The notes: a model not told the origin generated them from the letters alone. A stretch of DNA of 64,000 nucleotides from Massilia sp. BJB1822 (GCF_013369485.1 NZ_JABWEB010000018.1:40730-104729), one strand, 5' to 3'. Counted from the stretch's first letter, positions 56,201 to 64,000 are shown. Numbers and translations: made by a program.

Positions 56201-56853
56201 TGGACCTGGGCCTGCCGGACATGGCGGGTGGCGAACTGCTGTCGCGCCTGCGCGCCGATGCGCGCTGGCGCAGCCTGCCGGTGATCATTCACTCGGGCCA
56301 GGAATTATCCCGCGAACAACAGCGGGAGTTGAACTGCATAGCCGACAGTGTCATCATCAAGGGAGCGCGCAGCCCGGAAAGGCTGCTGAGCGAAGTAAGC
56401 CTGTTCCTGCATGCGGTGGAGCAGCGCCGCGAGGGCGCGGTGGCCGATGAGGACAGGCGTTTGCCGGACAAGGCCGTCCTGGGCGGCAAGACGGTGCTGA
56501 TCGTCGACGACGATATGCGCAATCTGTTTTCGCTGACAGGTTTGCTCAGCGAGCAAGGCATGCTGGTGCTGGAAGCCGAGAATGGCCGCGAAGGGTTGGA
56601 TTGCCTGGAGCGGCACGAGGAGGTGGCGGTGGTGCTGATGGATATCATGATGCCGCAGATGGATGGCTACGAGGCCTTGCGCGCCATCCGCGCCGACGCC
56701 CGCTGGCAGGCCTTGCCGGTGATCGCCATGACGGCCAAGGCCATGCCCGACGACTACCAGAAATGTCTGGAGGCTGGGGCCAGCGACTATCTGGCCAAGC
56801 CGCTCGATGTGGAGCAGTTGCTGTCGCTGCTGCGCGTCTGGTGCAGCCGCTGA
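53224..56853 (+). CDS. Hybrid sensor kinase: DUF3365 (CxxCH)-GAF-HisKA-HATPase-REC-REC-REC
   Basis: 1209 residues. A first membrane helix (LFLPIGVVLLLSALAAALFLP) is followed by a periplasmic DUF3365/Tll0287-like domain (about 40-200) that ends with CVACHN, a haem-c type CxxCH near residue 170. A second helix (VTLTLATLGAIMLLIAIF), a HAMP-like linker and a GAF domain (about 350-475) come next, then a coiled coil, HisKA (MSHELRTPLNSML, His near 567) and ATPase (DTGIGVAADKHALIF; GGTGLGLSIS). Three receiver domains end the chain (about 820-935, 945-1060, 1090-1205), each with its acidic pocket and Asp. It probably senses redox or a ligand through haem. The second kinase gene follows after nine bases. 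Confidence 0.93.
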   Translation: MPYHASRNLFWKLFLPIGVVLLLSALAAALFLPAAIERNAQQDAVDAAQATVRQFLILRRYYTENVAAKVLAQSDLKVSFDHRGDDKTIPLPATMVHDLSLLLQDSGTSLKLYSPYPFPNRAGRELDSFGQEAWNFLKASPDAAFVRTDLLQGKRTVRVALADRMSAQACVACHNSLPSSPKKDWKLGDVRGVLEVQSSREVASAARVVTLTLATLGAIMLLIAIFLRVFYQRNIARPLHAALDSARSLTAASAEQVVAVQAIAAGDLDATLTPTVLPMIPREALSHDEAGEVLQSVLDMAAVQRSFDQAFASMTEALRASRAAGQARDWLKSGQNDISTLLRGEPELAAMAERILSYLAQRLGASVGILYLLEEDKPRMERVAGYALAADGAHPQSVAAGEGLIGQAMREQRTLCVSDVPHGFLPVASALGKTQPASLLVAPLLHGTNLVGAIELGSFRAFSAQELEFMELVREALAVGFEVALARVRLRQLLSNTEQQAEELRVQQEELQQSNEELEERAELLERQREQIRAKNADLEEASRELAARAEQLQKVSAYKTEFMANMSHELRTPLNSMLILASMLKENKSGNLEARQLEYITTIHHAGKDLLDLINDILDLSKVEAGAVEFEYSTVSPQQLCESMLALFQAPATQKALALTATVAPEVPAALHLDSQRVQQILKNLLSNALKFTSKGGVGLKIRRARADENPLPGPALAFDVSDTGIGVAADKHALIFEAFKQADGSISRSYGGTGLGLSISLQTARKMGGELLLRSEEGKGSTFTLFLPLTQAAEVPRSAPPGDILPPLPDDRGHLAPGQHCILIVEDDRAFASVLMDLVHQRGYSALVAHDGESACALASQHLPGGVLLDVKLARSDGWEVMRRLKSEQRTRRIPVHFISGLEQAQQALRMGAIGYVNKPVTREQLDKVFDTLEAAMSGPARSLLLVEDDAGEASSLTALLSGRGAEVAQAASGAEALQRLGEETFDCVVLDLGLPDMAGGELLSRLRADARWRSLPVIIHSGQELSREQQRELNCIADSVIIKGARSPERLLSEVSLFLHAVEQRREGAVADEDRRLPDKAVLGGKTVLIVDDDMRNLFSLTGLLSEQGMLVLEAENGREGLDCLERHEEVAVVLMDIMMPQMDGYEALRAIRADARWQALPVIAMTAKAMPDDYQKCLEAGASDYLAKPLDVEQLLSLLRVWCSR

Positions 56854-56862
56854 GGATATGCA

Positions 56863-58725
56863 ATGAGCCAGTCCCTGATCTCGCCGCCGCCGTCCCTTGC
56901 CGCCGCCGAGGCGCCGCTCTCGGTGCCGGTGCTGCTGGTGGACGACCGTCCCGAGAATCTGCTGGCGATGGAAGCGCTACTGCAAGGCCTGCCTTATGTT
57001 CTGGACGTGACGTGCGCCGGTTCCGGCAACGAGGCGTTGGCGATCAGCCTGAAACGCGACTTCGCGGTGGTGCTGCTGGACGTGCAGATGCCCGATATGG
57101 ATGGCCTGGAAACGGCCACCCTGCTGCGCGCCAATCCGAAGACGCGCCACCTACCCATTATTTTCGTCACCGCCGGCCTGCATGACGAGCTGCGCCAGTT
57201 CAAGGGCTATGAAACCGGGGCCATCGACTTTCTGATCAAACCGATCGAGCCGGTGGTCCTGCGCAGCAAGGTGGCGGTGCTGTGCGAGCTGTATTCCAAA
57301 TGCCGCGAGCTGGAAGAGCACAAGGCCAGCCTGGAGGCGCGGGTGGCTGAGCGCACGCGCAGTCTGAGCGCGCTGGCGGCGCAACTGAGCGAGGAAGTGC
57401 AGGCGCGCCGCCTGTCCGAGCAGGCCTTGCGCGACAGCGAAGCGCGGCTGCGCATGGTGATTGACAGCGCTTGCGAAGCTTTCATTGCCTTCAGCGCTGC
57501 GGGCATCATCATCGAATGGAACCAGCGCGCCGAGGAGCTGGTGGGCTGGCCGCGTGCCGATGCGCTGGGCCGGCAGGTGCTGGATTTTCTGAATCCTCCC
57601 ACTGCCGAGCTAGGGGCTGATTTGCCGCCGGCCGAGGGTGAGGACGTTCTGCTTGCCGCAGCGGATGCCAGCGACGATGCCTGCGCACAGGCTGGTGCCA
57701 CCGCGCCTGTGCAGGACCTGGAGCAATTGCTGCCGGGCGAACCGGGCGCCGCCAGCCGCGTGCAGGAGCTGTGCATGTGGCGGCGCGATGGCAGCCACTT
57801 CGCGCTGGAGCTTAGCGTCTGGCCCATTCCCGACAGCGAGCCGCCGCTGTACGGCTGTCTGCTGCGCGACATCACCACGCGCCGCGAGCAGGAGGAAGCG
57901 CATCAGCGCACCAGCGCCTCGCTGCAGGAAACCGTGGCGGCGCGCACGGCCCAGCTGCGCCAAGCCATGGATCAACTGGTCGATACCGAACGCATGGCGG
58001 CGCTGGGCGGCATTGTCGCCGCTGTCGCGCATGATCTGAATACGCCGGTCGGCAATCTGGTGCTGCTCGCCTCGGCCCTGCGCGAACGCATCGCCGCCCT
58101 TGCCACCGACGCGCTGGAAGGCCATCTGACCCGCTCGCGCCTGTGCGAAGCCGTGGCCGACTGCAAGGAGGGCAGCGGCCTGCTGATCCGCAGCGCCGAG
58201 CGCGCGCAGGAACTGATCGAAAGCTTCAAGAACGTGGCGGTGGACCAGACCAGCCAGAAACGCCGCCAGTTCGACTTGGCCGGCTGCGTGCACGATATCG
58301 CCGCCACGCTGGGGCGCATGACGCGCATGGCGAATGTGAAGGTCGAGTTGAAAATCCCGCCCGGCATTGCGCTGGACAGCTATCCGGGCCACCTGGAACA
58401 GGTGTTCAACAACCTGATCGTGAACTCCATCGTGCACGGCTTCGACGGCCGCAGCGAAGGCACGATCACCATCGCCGCCTGCGTTGAAGGCGAATCTGTG
58501 CGGATCGACTACCGCGATGACGGCGTCGGCATCGCGTCCGAACTGCAGCAGAAAGTGTTTGAAGCGTTCTACTCGACCAAGTTCGGCAAAGGCGGCTCCG
58601 GCCTTGGCCTGTTCATCGTCCGCCGTCTGCTGTGCAATGTGCTCAAAGGCGAGGTCAAGCTCGACAGCACGCCCGGCGCCGGCGTCCACTTCGCCATCAA
58701 GCTCCCCCTCAAAGTCCCCGCTTGA
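56863..58725 (+). CDS. REC-PAS-histidine kinase, downstream partner of the hybrid kinase
   Basis: 620 residues, cytosolic. The N-terminal receiver (about 23-140) has VLLVDDRPENLLAME and phosphoacceptor LLDVQMPDMDG. A coiled coil leads to PAS (about 195-345), then a second coil and a kinase with an H-box VAHDLNTPVGNLVLL (His near 389), N-box VFNNLIVNSIVHG and G-box GKGGSGLGLFIVRRLL. An acidic Ala-rich insert (about 250-285) interrupts the PAS region. It starts nine bases after the hybrid kinase with a GAGGATA site, so the pair is co-transcribed; its REC could receive phosphate from the upstream kinase. No DNA-binding output lies nearby. Confidence 0.93.
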   Translation: MSQSLISPPPSLAAAEAPLSVPVLLVDDRPENLLAMEALLQGLPYVLDVTCAGSGNEALAISLKRDFAVVLLDVQMPDMDGLETATLLRANPKTRHLPIIFVTAGLHDELRQFKGYETGAIDFLIKPIEPVVLRSKVAVLCELYSKCRELEEHKASLEARVAERTRSLSALAAQLSEEVQARRLSEQALRDSEARLRMVIDSACEAFIAFSAAGIIIEWNQRAEELVGWPRADALGRQVLDFLNPPTAELGADLPPAEGEDVLLAAADASDDACAQAGATAPVQDLEQLLPGEPGAASRVQELCMWRRDGSHFALELSVWPIPDSEPPLYGCLLRDITTRREQEEAHQRTSASLQETVAARTAQLRQAMDQLVDTERMAALGGIVAAVAHDLNTPVGNLVLLASALRERIAALATDALEGHLTRSRLCEAVADCKEGSGLLIRSAERAQELIESFKNVAVDQTSQKRRQFDLAGCVHDIAATLGRMTRMANVKVELKIPPGIALDSYPGHLEQVFNNLIVNSIVHGFDGRSEGTITIAACVEGESVRIDYRDDGVGIASELQQKVFEAFYSTKFGKGGSGLGLFIVRRLLCNVLKGEVKLDSTPGAGVHFAIKLPLKVPA

Positions 58726-58749
58726 AGACGGGCGGCAATAGCTGGGGTC

Positions 58750-58863
58750 GTGTCCACCTCGGGGTCAGACCCCAATTGGACACAGCCTCGGCCGTAGCCG
58801 TCTTCCTGTACCGCTGTATGGTTGAGCTTGTGTCCGATTGGGGTCTGACCCCATGGTGGACAC
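58750..58863. repeat. Inverted pair of REP-like palindromic repeats
   Basis: Two 35-base elements, 58750-58784 and 58829-58863, are reverse complements of each other with about three mismatches. Each runs from TGTCC to GGACA around the palindromic core GGGGTC-AGACCCC or its complement. A 44-base spacer separates them, giving a BIME-like arrangement between the stop of the kinase gene and the convergent DUF2147 gene. Confidence 0.88.
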
Positions 58864-58883
58864 GGGCTCGGCTGTGGACGGGC

Positions 58884-59330
58884 TTAGTCCTGGCGCAGCC
58901 AGGTTTGGGAGCGGCCGAGCATGGGGACGCCGATGTAGCCGCGCACTTCGAGTTTCTTGCCGCCGTCGGCCAGCTTCAGTTTGCTGCGGTAGACCTTGCC
59001 GTTGTCGGGGTCGAGGATTTCGCCGTCATTGTATTCATTGCCGTCTTTTTTCAGGCCGCTCATGAAGACCATGCCGACAATGGGCTGGTCCTTGCGCGCG
59101 TCCTTGCATTTCTCGCATTTGGGGTTCTGCTCTTCGTCGGCGGTGCGGAAGAGTTTTTCGATGCGGCCCTGCAGCACGCCATTGGTTTCGGTGATGCGGA
59201 TCAGGGCTTTGGGCTTGCCGCTGACGTCATCGATATTTTTCCACAGACCGACCGGGGAGCCGTCGTCGGCCATGGCGGGCGCGGCGAGCAGGCTGGCGGC
59301 AATCAGGGCGGCTTGAATCATGGGGCGCAT
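58884..59330 (-). CDS. DUF2147 periplasmic protein
   Basis: 148 residues with a signal peptide (MRPMIQAALIAASLLAAPAMA). The mature part begins DDGSPVGLWKNIDDVSGKPKALIRI and has the family features GVLQGRIEKLF, CEKC and PIVGMVFMSGLKKDGNEY, plus GKVYRSKLKL and the ending RSQTWLRQD. DUF2147 proteins are small exported lipocalin-like proteins of unknown function. It is convergent to the kinase operon across the palindromic repeat pair. Confidence 0.93.
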   Translation of the reverse strand: MRPMIQAALIAASLLAAPAMADDGSPVGLWKNIDDVSGKPKALIRITETNGVLQGRIEKLFRTADEEQNPKCEKCKDARKDQPIVGMVFMSGLKKDGNEYNDGEILDPDNGKVYRSKLKLADGGKKLEVRGYIGVPMLGRSQTWLRQD

Positions 59331-59371
59331 CGGGAGTCTCCTGTAGCTGGGTTGTTAATCTTGTTAATCGA

Positions 59372-59881
59372 TTATGCCATGCGCGGGCGCACCATCAGCT
59401 GCGCCGGGCCGTCCGGCGTGACGACTTCGCCACAGTCGCGGAAGCCGGCGCGCTGGTAGCTGCGGATGGCGCGCGCATTGGCGGGCGTGGGATCGGCCTG
59501 CACCTTGCTCACGGCGGGATCGCTGAACAGCAGAGCGCAGAAGTCGTTCAGCAGGGCGCTGCCCAAGCCCTGGCCGAGCCGTTCGCCGTCGGCCAGGAAC
59601 AGGTCGATGCCGCGCGCGCCGGGATCGGTTTCGTCTTCCCACCAGCCGCCGCCCGAACCCATCACCACGTAGGATTGGATGAAACCGGCCGCTTCGCCAT
59701 CGAGCAGGGCGATGTAGCCGAGGGTGTCGGCATCCTCGCCGGTCAGCTCCATGAAAGTGTCGGACACTTCGTCCAGGGTGCCCGGCTCGTCCCACCAGGC
59801 ACGGATATGCGGGCGGTTCAGCCAATCGTGCAGCAGGGGCATGTCGTCGGGATGCAGGCGGCGGAAGGTGAAACGGGGCAT
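59372..59881 (-). CDS. AAC(6')-like GNAT acetyltransferase
   Basis: 169 residues. FTFRRLHPDDMPLLHDWLNRPHIRAWWDEP is the opening shared with AAC(6')-Ib type aminoglycoside acetyltransferases and with IucB/siderophore acetylases. The acetyl-CoA segment is DLFLADGERLGQGLGSALL, followed by ADPTPANARAIRSYQRAGFRDCG. Family membership is clear; resistance to any drug is not shown and chromosomal copies often have other roles. It follows valS on the same strand after its terminator. Confidence 0.87.
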   Translation of the reverse strand: MPRFTFRRLHPDDMPLLHDWLNRPHIRAWWDEPGTLDEVSDTFMELTGEDADTLGYIALLDGEAAGFIQSYVVMGSGGGWWEDETDPGARGIDLFLADGERLGQGLGSALLNDFCALLFSDPAVSKVQADPTPANARAIRSYQRAGFRDCGEVVTPDGPAQLMVRPRMA

Positions 59882-59894
59882 GGGACTCCGGAAT

Positions 59895-59920
59895 GAAAAA
59901 AGGCGGCCCGCAGGCCGCCT
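59895..59920 (-). terminator. Intrinsic terminator after valS
   Basis: On the minus strand AGGCGGCC, a short loop, GGCCGCCT and six T. It lies 13 bases beyond the valS stop. Confidence 0.9.
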
Positions 59921-59932
59921 GGTGTTACGCCA

Positions 59933-62734
59933 TTACGCGGCGGGCAGTTTCGCCAACTGCTCCTGCATCTTGGCCAGGGTGGCGCCGAAAGTGGCGACGC
60001 GTTCCTGCTCCTGCGCGACCACGGCGGCTGGGGCGCGCGCGACGAAGCTTTCGCTCGACAGCTTGCCGCTGGCCTTGGCGATCTCGCCTTCCAGACGGGC
60101 GATCTCCTTGGCCAGGCGCTCGCGCTCGGCCTTCACGTCGATCTCCACTTTGAGCATCAGCTTGGTGGTGCCGACCACGGAGACGGCGGCCGGCGATTCC
60201 GGCAGCGCATCGACGATCTGCACTTCGGACAGCTTGCCCAGCAGCTGGACGTACGGTGCGAAGGCGGCCATGCGTTCCTTGTCGGCGCCGGATGCTTCCA
60301 CGATCAGCGGCACGCGCAGCGATGGCGACAGTTTCATTTCGCCGCGCAGATTGCGGGTGGCGTCGGTCAGCGCTTTCAGTTCGCCGATCCAGGCTTCGGC
60401 CGCTTCGTCGATCTTCTCGGCGTTCGGCAGCGGGTAAGGCTGGGTCATGATGGAGGCGTTGGCGGTGTCGCCCTTGCCGGCCAGCGGGGCCACGGTCTGC
60501 CACAGCTGCTCGGTCACGAACGGGATCACCGGATGCGCCAGGCGTAGCACCACTTCCAGCACGCGCAGCAGGGTGTGGCGGGTGGCGCGCTGCTGGCCTT
60601 CGGTGCCTTGCTGGACCTGGACTTTCGCCAGTTCCAGATACCAGTCGCAGTATTCGTCCCACACGAATTTATAGATCGTGCTGGCGATATTGTCGAAGCG
60701 GTAGTCGGCAAAGCCCTTGGCCACGTCCTGTTCGGCCTTTTGCAGCAGGGAGATGATCCACTTGTCGGCCTGCGACAGGTCGGCTTCATTCGCCGAGCAG
60801 TCCTTGCCTTCGGTGTTCATCAGCACGAAGCGGGTGGCGTTCCACAGCTTGTTGCTGAAGTTGCGGTAGCCTTCGCAGCGGCCCAGGTCGAAGTTGATGT
60901 TGCGGCCCAGCGAGGCGTAGCTGGCCATGGTGAAGCGCACGGCGTCGGTGCCGTAGGCGGCGATCCCTTCAGGGAATTCCTTGCGCGTGGCTTTCTCGAT
61001 CTTCTCGGCCTGCTTCGGATTCATCAGGCCCGCGGTGCGCTTGGTCACCAGGGTGTCCACGTCGATGCCGTCGATCAGATCGATCGGGTCCAGGGTATTG
61101 CCCTTGGACTTGGACATTTTCTGGCCCTGCGAGTCGCGCACCAGGCCATGCACGTAGACGGTTTCGAACGGCACCTTGCCGGTGAAGTGGCAGGTCATCA
61201 TGACCATGCGCGCCACCCAGAAGAAGATGATGTCGAAGCCCGTCACCAGCACGGACGATGGCAGGAAGGCTTTCAGGTCCGGCGTTTCTTCCGGCCAGCC
61301 CAGGGTCGAGAAAGGCACCAGGGCGGAGGAGAACCAGGTGTCGAGCACATCGGCTTCGCGTTTCAGCGGACCGGTGCTGCCGGCGGCGGCGGCTTTGGCC
61401 TGCGCCTCTTCCTCGCTGCGGGCGACGAAGATATTGCCTTGCTCGTCGTACCAGGCTGGGATCTGATGGCCCCACCACAGCTGGCGCGAGATGCACCAGT
61501 CCTGGATGTTGTTGAGCCACTGGTTGTAGGTGTTGCTCCAGTTTTCAGGCACGAACTTGATTTCGCCGCTGGCGACCTTGTCCAGCGCCACTTCGGCGAT
61601 CGATTTGCCGGGGTAGAACGTGCCTTCCGGCGCCGGCTTGCTCATGGCGACGAACCACTGGTCGGTCAGCATCGGCTCGATGACGACGCCGGTACGGTCG
61701 CCGCGCGGCACCATCAGCTTGTGCGGCTTGACCGCTTCCAGCAAGCCTTGGGCTTCCAGGTCGGCGACGATCTGCTTGCGCGCAGCGAAGCGGTCCAGGC
61801 CACGGTAGGCGGCGGGCGCGTTGTCGCTGATCTTGGCGTCCAGGGTCAGGATGGACGGCATGTCCAGGTTATGGCGCTGGCCGACGGCGTAGTCGTTGAA
61901 GTCGTGGGCCGGCGTGATCTTCACGCAGCCGGTGCCGAATTCCTTGTCCACATAGGAGTCGGCGATGACCGGGATTTCGCGGTCGCACAGCGGCAGTTTG
62001 AGCAGCTTGCCCACCAGCGCCTGATAGCGCTCGTCGGTCGGATCGACCGCCACGGCGACGTCGCCCAGCATGGTTTCGGGACGGGTGGTGGCCACGGTCA
62101 GGAAGCCGCTGCCATCGGCCAGCGGGTACTTGATATGCCACATGGAGCCGTCTTCTTCCTCCGACACCACTTCCAGGTCGGAGACGGCGGTGCCCAGCAC
62201 CGGATCCCAGTTCACCAGGCGCTTGCCGCGGTAGATCAGGCCTTGCTCGTACAGGCGCACGAAGACTTCGGAGACCACTTTCGAGCGCGTCTCGTCCATC
62301 GTGAAGTATTCACGGTTCCAGTCGGGCGAGGTGCCCATGCGGCGCATCTGGCCGGTGATGGTGGAGCCGGATTTTTCCTTCCACTCCCACACTTTTTCGA
62401 TGAATTTTTCGCGGCCCAGGTCGTGGCGCGAGATTTTCTGCGCGTCGAGCTGGCGCTCGACGACGATCTGGGTGGCAATGCCGGCGTGGTCGGTGCCGGG
62501 AATCCAGGCGGTGTTATGGCCCAGCATGCGGTGGTAGCGCGTCAGACCGTCCATGATGGTCTGGTTGAAGGCGTGGCCCATATGCAGGGTGCCGGTCACA
62601 TTCGGCGGCGGCAGCTGGATGCTGAAGGAAGGCTTGCTCAGGTCGAGGGAGGCTGCGTAGTAACCGCGCTTTTCCCACTCGCTGCGCCAGAACTGTTCAA
62701 TGTCGGCAGGCTCGAAAGACTTGGCTAATTCCAT
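59933..62734 (-). CDS. valS: Valyl-tRNA synthetase
   Basis: 933 residues from ATG 62734 (MELAKSFEPADIEQFWRSEW); the open frame runs 35 codons further but that part is promoter-like. The HIGH motif is in PPNVTGTLHMGHAFNQ, the editing domain has TTRPETMLGDVAVAV, and the KMSKS motif is in GQKMSKSKGNTLDP. The C-terminal coiled-coil that clamps tRNA-Val ends the protein (ERLAKEIARLEGEIAKASGKL). Perfect TATAAT on the minus strand lies about 32 bases before the ATG. It is a class I enzyme of normal length. Confidence 0.98.
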   Translation of the reverse strand: MELAKSFEPADIEQFWRSEWEKRGYYAASLDLSKPSFSIQLPPPNVTGTLHMGHAFNQTIMDGLTRYHRMLGHNTAWIPGTDHAGIATQIVVERQLDAQKISRHDLGREKFIEKVWEWKEKSGSTITGQMRRMGTSPDWNREYFTMDETRSKVVSEVFVRLYEQGLIYRGKRLVNWDPVLGTAVSDLEVVSEEEDGSMWHIKYPLADGSGFLTVATTRPETMLGDVAVAVDPTDERYQALVGKLLKLPLCDREIPVIADSYVDKEFGTGCVKITPAHDFNDYAVGQRHNLDMPSILTLDAKISDNAPAAYRGLDRFAARKQIVADLEAQGLLEAVKPHKLMVPRGDRTGVVIEPMLTDQWFVAMSKPAPEGTFYPGKSIAEVALDKVASGEIKFVPENWSNTYNQWLNNIQDWCISRQLWWGHQIPAWYDEQGNIFVARSEEEAQAKAAAAGSTGPLKREADVLDTWFSSALVPFSTLGWPEETPDLKAFLPSSVLVTGFDIIFFWVARMVMMTCHFTGKVPFETVYVHGLVRDSQGQKMSKSKGNTLDPIDLIDGIDVDTLVTKRTAGLMNPKQAEKIEKATRKEFPEGIAAYGTDAVRFTMASYASLGRNINFDLGRCEGYRNFSNKLWNATRFVLMNTEGKDCSANEADLSQADKWIISLLQKAEQDVAKGFADYRFDNIASTIYKFVWDEYCDWYLELAKVQVQQGTEGQQRATRHTLLRVLEVVLRLAHPVIPFVTEQLWQTVAPLAGKGDTANASIMTQPYPLPNAEKIDEAAEAWIGELKALTDATRNLRGEMKLSPSLRVPLIVEASGADKERMAAFAPYVQLLGKLSEVQIVDALPESPAAVSVVGTTKLMLKVEIDVKAERERLAKEIARLEGEIAKASGKLSSESFVARAPAAVVAQEQERVATFGATLAKMQEQLAKLPAA

Positions 62735-62765
62735 GATGGGGACTGTAATTTTGGCGAAAACGACC

Positions 62766-62771
62766 ATTATA
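62766..62771 (-). promoter_or_regulatory. Candidate -10 element of valS
   Basis: TATAAT on the minus strand, 31 bases from the valS start; no clear -35. Confidence 0.4.
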
Positions 62772-62835
62772 AGGGAATCGCGGCCGTTCCACGGGGGCTG
62801 GGACGCGCGGCGGACTGGCCGCGCATCCCTTGTAC

Positions 62836-64000
62836 TCAAGGCGTCAGATTGAAATTGATGCCAGTCTGGTTGACCGAACTGATATCGACGGCGGCATTGG
62901 TCTGCACCGCATAGCCCACGGCGGTGGCGTCGAGGCGGTATCTGCCGGCGCTCGGCGTGCTGGCGGCGGAACTGAAGATCAGCGGCAGGGTGCTGCTGTA
63001 GGAGACATACTGGATTGGTGCCACGGGCAGTTTCGCCAGCGTATAGCTGCCGTTGAGCAGGTCGGCGGCCTGGTAGCGCAAGGCCACGGCTGGCCCGCCG
63101 CTGATGACCTGGCGCGCCGTGACCGTGGCCACCTCGGTGGCGCTGGCCGGTGTCAGCGTGACGGTGCCGCTGATGCTGCCCTGCAGGCTGGGCGGCAACG
63201 TCAGCGGCGCGGCAGAGGTGCTGAGGGCCGTCATCGTGGCGCCGGCGGCCACCGGCACCGCGCCGATCACGCCGGCGGCGCGGTCATCGGCGGTGATGAC
63301 CACATCGTAGTTCCCGGCAGGCAGCCGGGTCAGGGCAAATTCGCCACTGCTGGCATTTGGCACGGTGGCGGCGATGATGGCGCCATTCTGCTGCGCTGTA
63401 ATTGCTACGTGGCTGCTCAGCAGCGCGCTATTGATAAAGCCGCTGATGCCGTTCAGCGTGGTGGGCACCACTTTGACGACAGGCTTGAGCGCGTAATTGC
63501 CATTGCCTTTGCTGACCACGGATTTGCAGGCGTCGAAATCCAGCACCAGATCGACGCGCTGGTTGGCGCCCACATCGAAATCGTTGACCAGTTTGATGCC
63601 GCTTTGCGCGGCGCTGGGCGTATCCAGCGAACGCTCGATGGAGGAGCCGCTGGGCACCACGGAGTTGGCCACGCTGCCGCCGCCGTTCGGATCGAGCACC
63701 AGGCGGATTTGCGAGTAGTGACCGGTGGCCAGCGAAGTCTGGCCCAGCGTTTCCATCACGCCATTGGTCAGATTGAGCAGATTGATTTTGCGCGCCGGCG
63801 TGAGCGCGATGTCGGTCCAACCGGCATCCGTGTCGCTGGCGATATTGCTGGCATGGATGCGCACCTTGGTGATGGTGATATTGACTGCGTCGAAGCCGCA
63901 GGCTGGCGCATCCGTCAGCGAGACGGCCACCGTGCCCATGGTGGTGCTGGGCGGTGGCGTGCCGCCATTGCCGCCGCCCCCCCCCCCCCCCCCCCCACCC
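62836..64000 (-). CDS. DUF4382 lipoprotein-like protein, 5' end beyond the window
   Basis: The visible part reads from a run of ten Gly codons at the window edge, then NGGTPPPSTTMGTVAVSLTDAPACGFDAVNITITKVRIHAS, the conserved start of DUF4382. Family proteins are usually lipoproteins with Cys followed by a Gly-rich spacer, so the lipobox probably lies just outside. The rest has a DUF4382 domain (about 150 residues, ending ALKPVVKVVPTTLNGISG) followed by two carboxypeptidase-regulatory-like beta modules (VAITAQQNG..., GSISGTVTLTPASATEV...). ATG 63937-63939 is inside the conserved part and is not the true start. The Gly codons include a 20-base C homopolymer (63977-63996). Confidence 0.88.
   Translation of the reverse strand, partial: GGGGGGGGGGNGGTPPPSTTMGTVAVSLTDAPACGFDAVNITITKVRIHASNIASDTDAGWTDIALTPARKINLLNLTNGVMETLGQTSLATGHYSQIRLVLDPNGGGSVANSVVPSGSSIERSLDTPSAAQSGIKLVNDFDVGANQRVDLVLDFDACKSVVSKGNGNYALKPVVKVVPTTLNGISGFINSALLSSHVAITAQQNGAIIAATVPNASSGEFALTRLPAGNYDVVITADDRAAGVIGAVPVAAGATMTALSTSAAPLTLPPSLQGSISGTVTLTPASATEVATVTARQVISGGPAVALRYQAADLLNGSYTLAKLPVAPIQYVSYSSTLPLIFSSAASTPSAGRYRLDATAVGYAVQTNAAVDISSVNQTGINFNLTP

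Noticed and set aside
53194..56292. A 1,032-codon frame opposite the hybrid kinase
   Set aside because: Antisense shadow; the plus strand has all kinase motifs in order.
59372..59881. Acquired aminoglycoside resistance gene
   Set aside because: It has AAC(6')-like motifs but sits in a normal chromosomal setting without integron, IS or attC; many chromosomal GNAT enzymes share this opening.

Overview
The window reads as the chromosome of a high-GC betaproteobacterium in Burkholderiales, most likely Oxalobacteraceae (Massilia, Duganella or Janthinobacterium type). The pointers are gene order (LysM protein-dprA-smg-topB; dusB-fis-purH-ruvCAB; DUF4390-ntrY-ntrX; rplM-rpsI-argC-erpA), a DUF3567 gene, a PEP-CTERM protein, and short palindromic intergenic repeats with GGGGTCTGACCCC-like cores. 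The family assignment is inference from gene content; no rRNA or tRNA gene was seen. No gap between genes exceeds 300 bases.

Layout. 1-2.3 kb: end of a SPOR-domain protein and argS (minus). 2.4-2.9 kb: a small overlapping DUF4258/YgiT-zinc-finger pair that resembles a toxin-antitoxin module. 3.0-8.6 kb: rsmB, a DUF4390 protein, an NtrY-type kinase, an NtrX-like regulator that lacks the AAA+ domain, and a truncated CobW-like protein. 8.6-13.6 kb: a large hairpin element, DUF3567, a class II amidotransferase, an EAL/HDOD protein and a two-gene ABC exporter. 13.7-19.3 kb (minus): metH, fmt, def. 19.5-25.4 kb (plus): LysM protein, dprA, smg, topB. 25.5-32.4 kb: a secreted protein divergent from a LysR regulator, a GNAT enzyme, and an ABC ATPase with a giant permease fused to an M1 aminopeptidase. 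32.6-38.1 kb: hypothetical protein, coq7, osmC-like gene, a tiny orphan gene preceded by a striking array of 10-bp GTTCTAGAAC palindromes, and a natB-natA-hydrolase operon. 38.2-42.2 kb: rplM-rpsI, argC, erpA, a 57-bp-period palindromic repeat cluster, anmK. 42.3-52.2 kb: an M23 peptidase, a TyrS-Dtd chimeric gene, PEBP-like protein, histidine phosphatase, dusB-fis, purH, ruvCAB. 52.3-59.9 kb: PEP-CTERM protein, two large adjacent hybrid sensor kinases, an inverted pair of palindromic repeats, DUF2147, an AAC(6')-like acetyltransferase. 59.9-64 kb: valS and a DUF4382 lipoprotein cut by the window edge inside a poly-C tract.

Most of the window is housekeeping (translation, methionine and arginine metabolism, DNA repair). 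The parts that deserve attention are the GTTCTAGAAC array (34495-34683), the in-frame tyrS-dtd fusion (junction near 45050), the AAA+-less NtrX with its overlapping CobW-like partner, the peptidase-permease fusion, and the CxxCH-bearing hybrid kinase. I found no CRISPR array, insertion sequence, prophage or integron. Nothing seen here proves a new system; the palindrome array is the best candidate for unexplained regulatory DNA.
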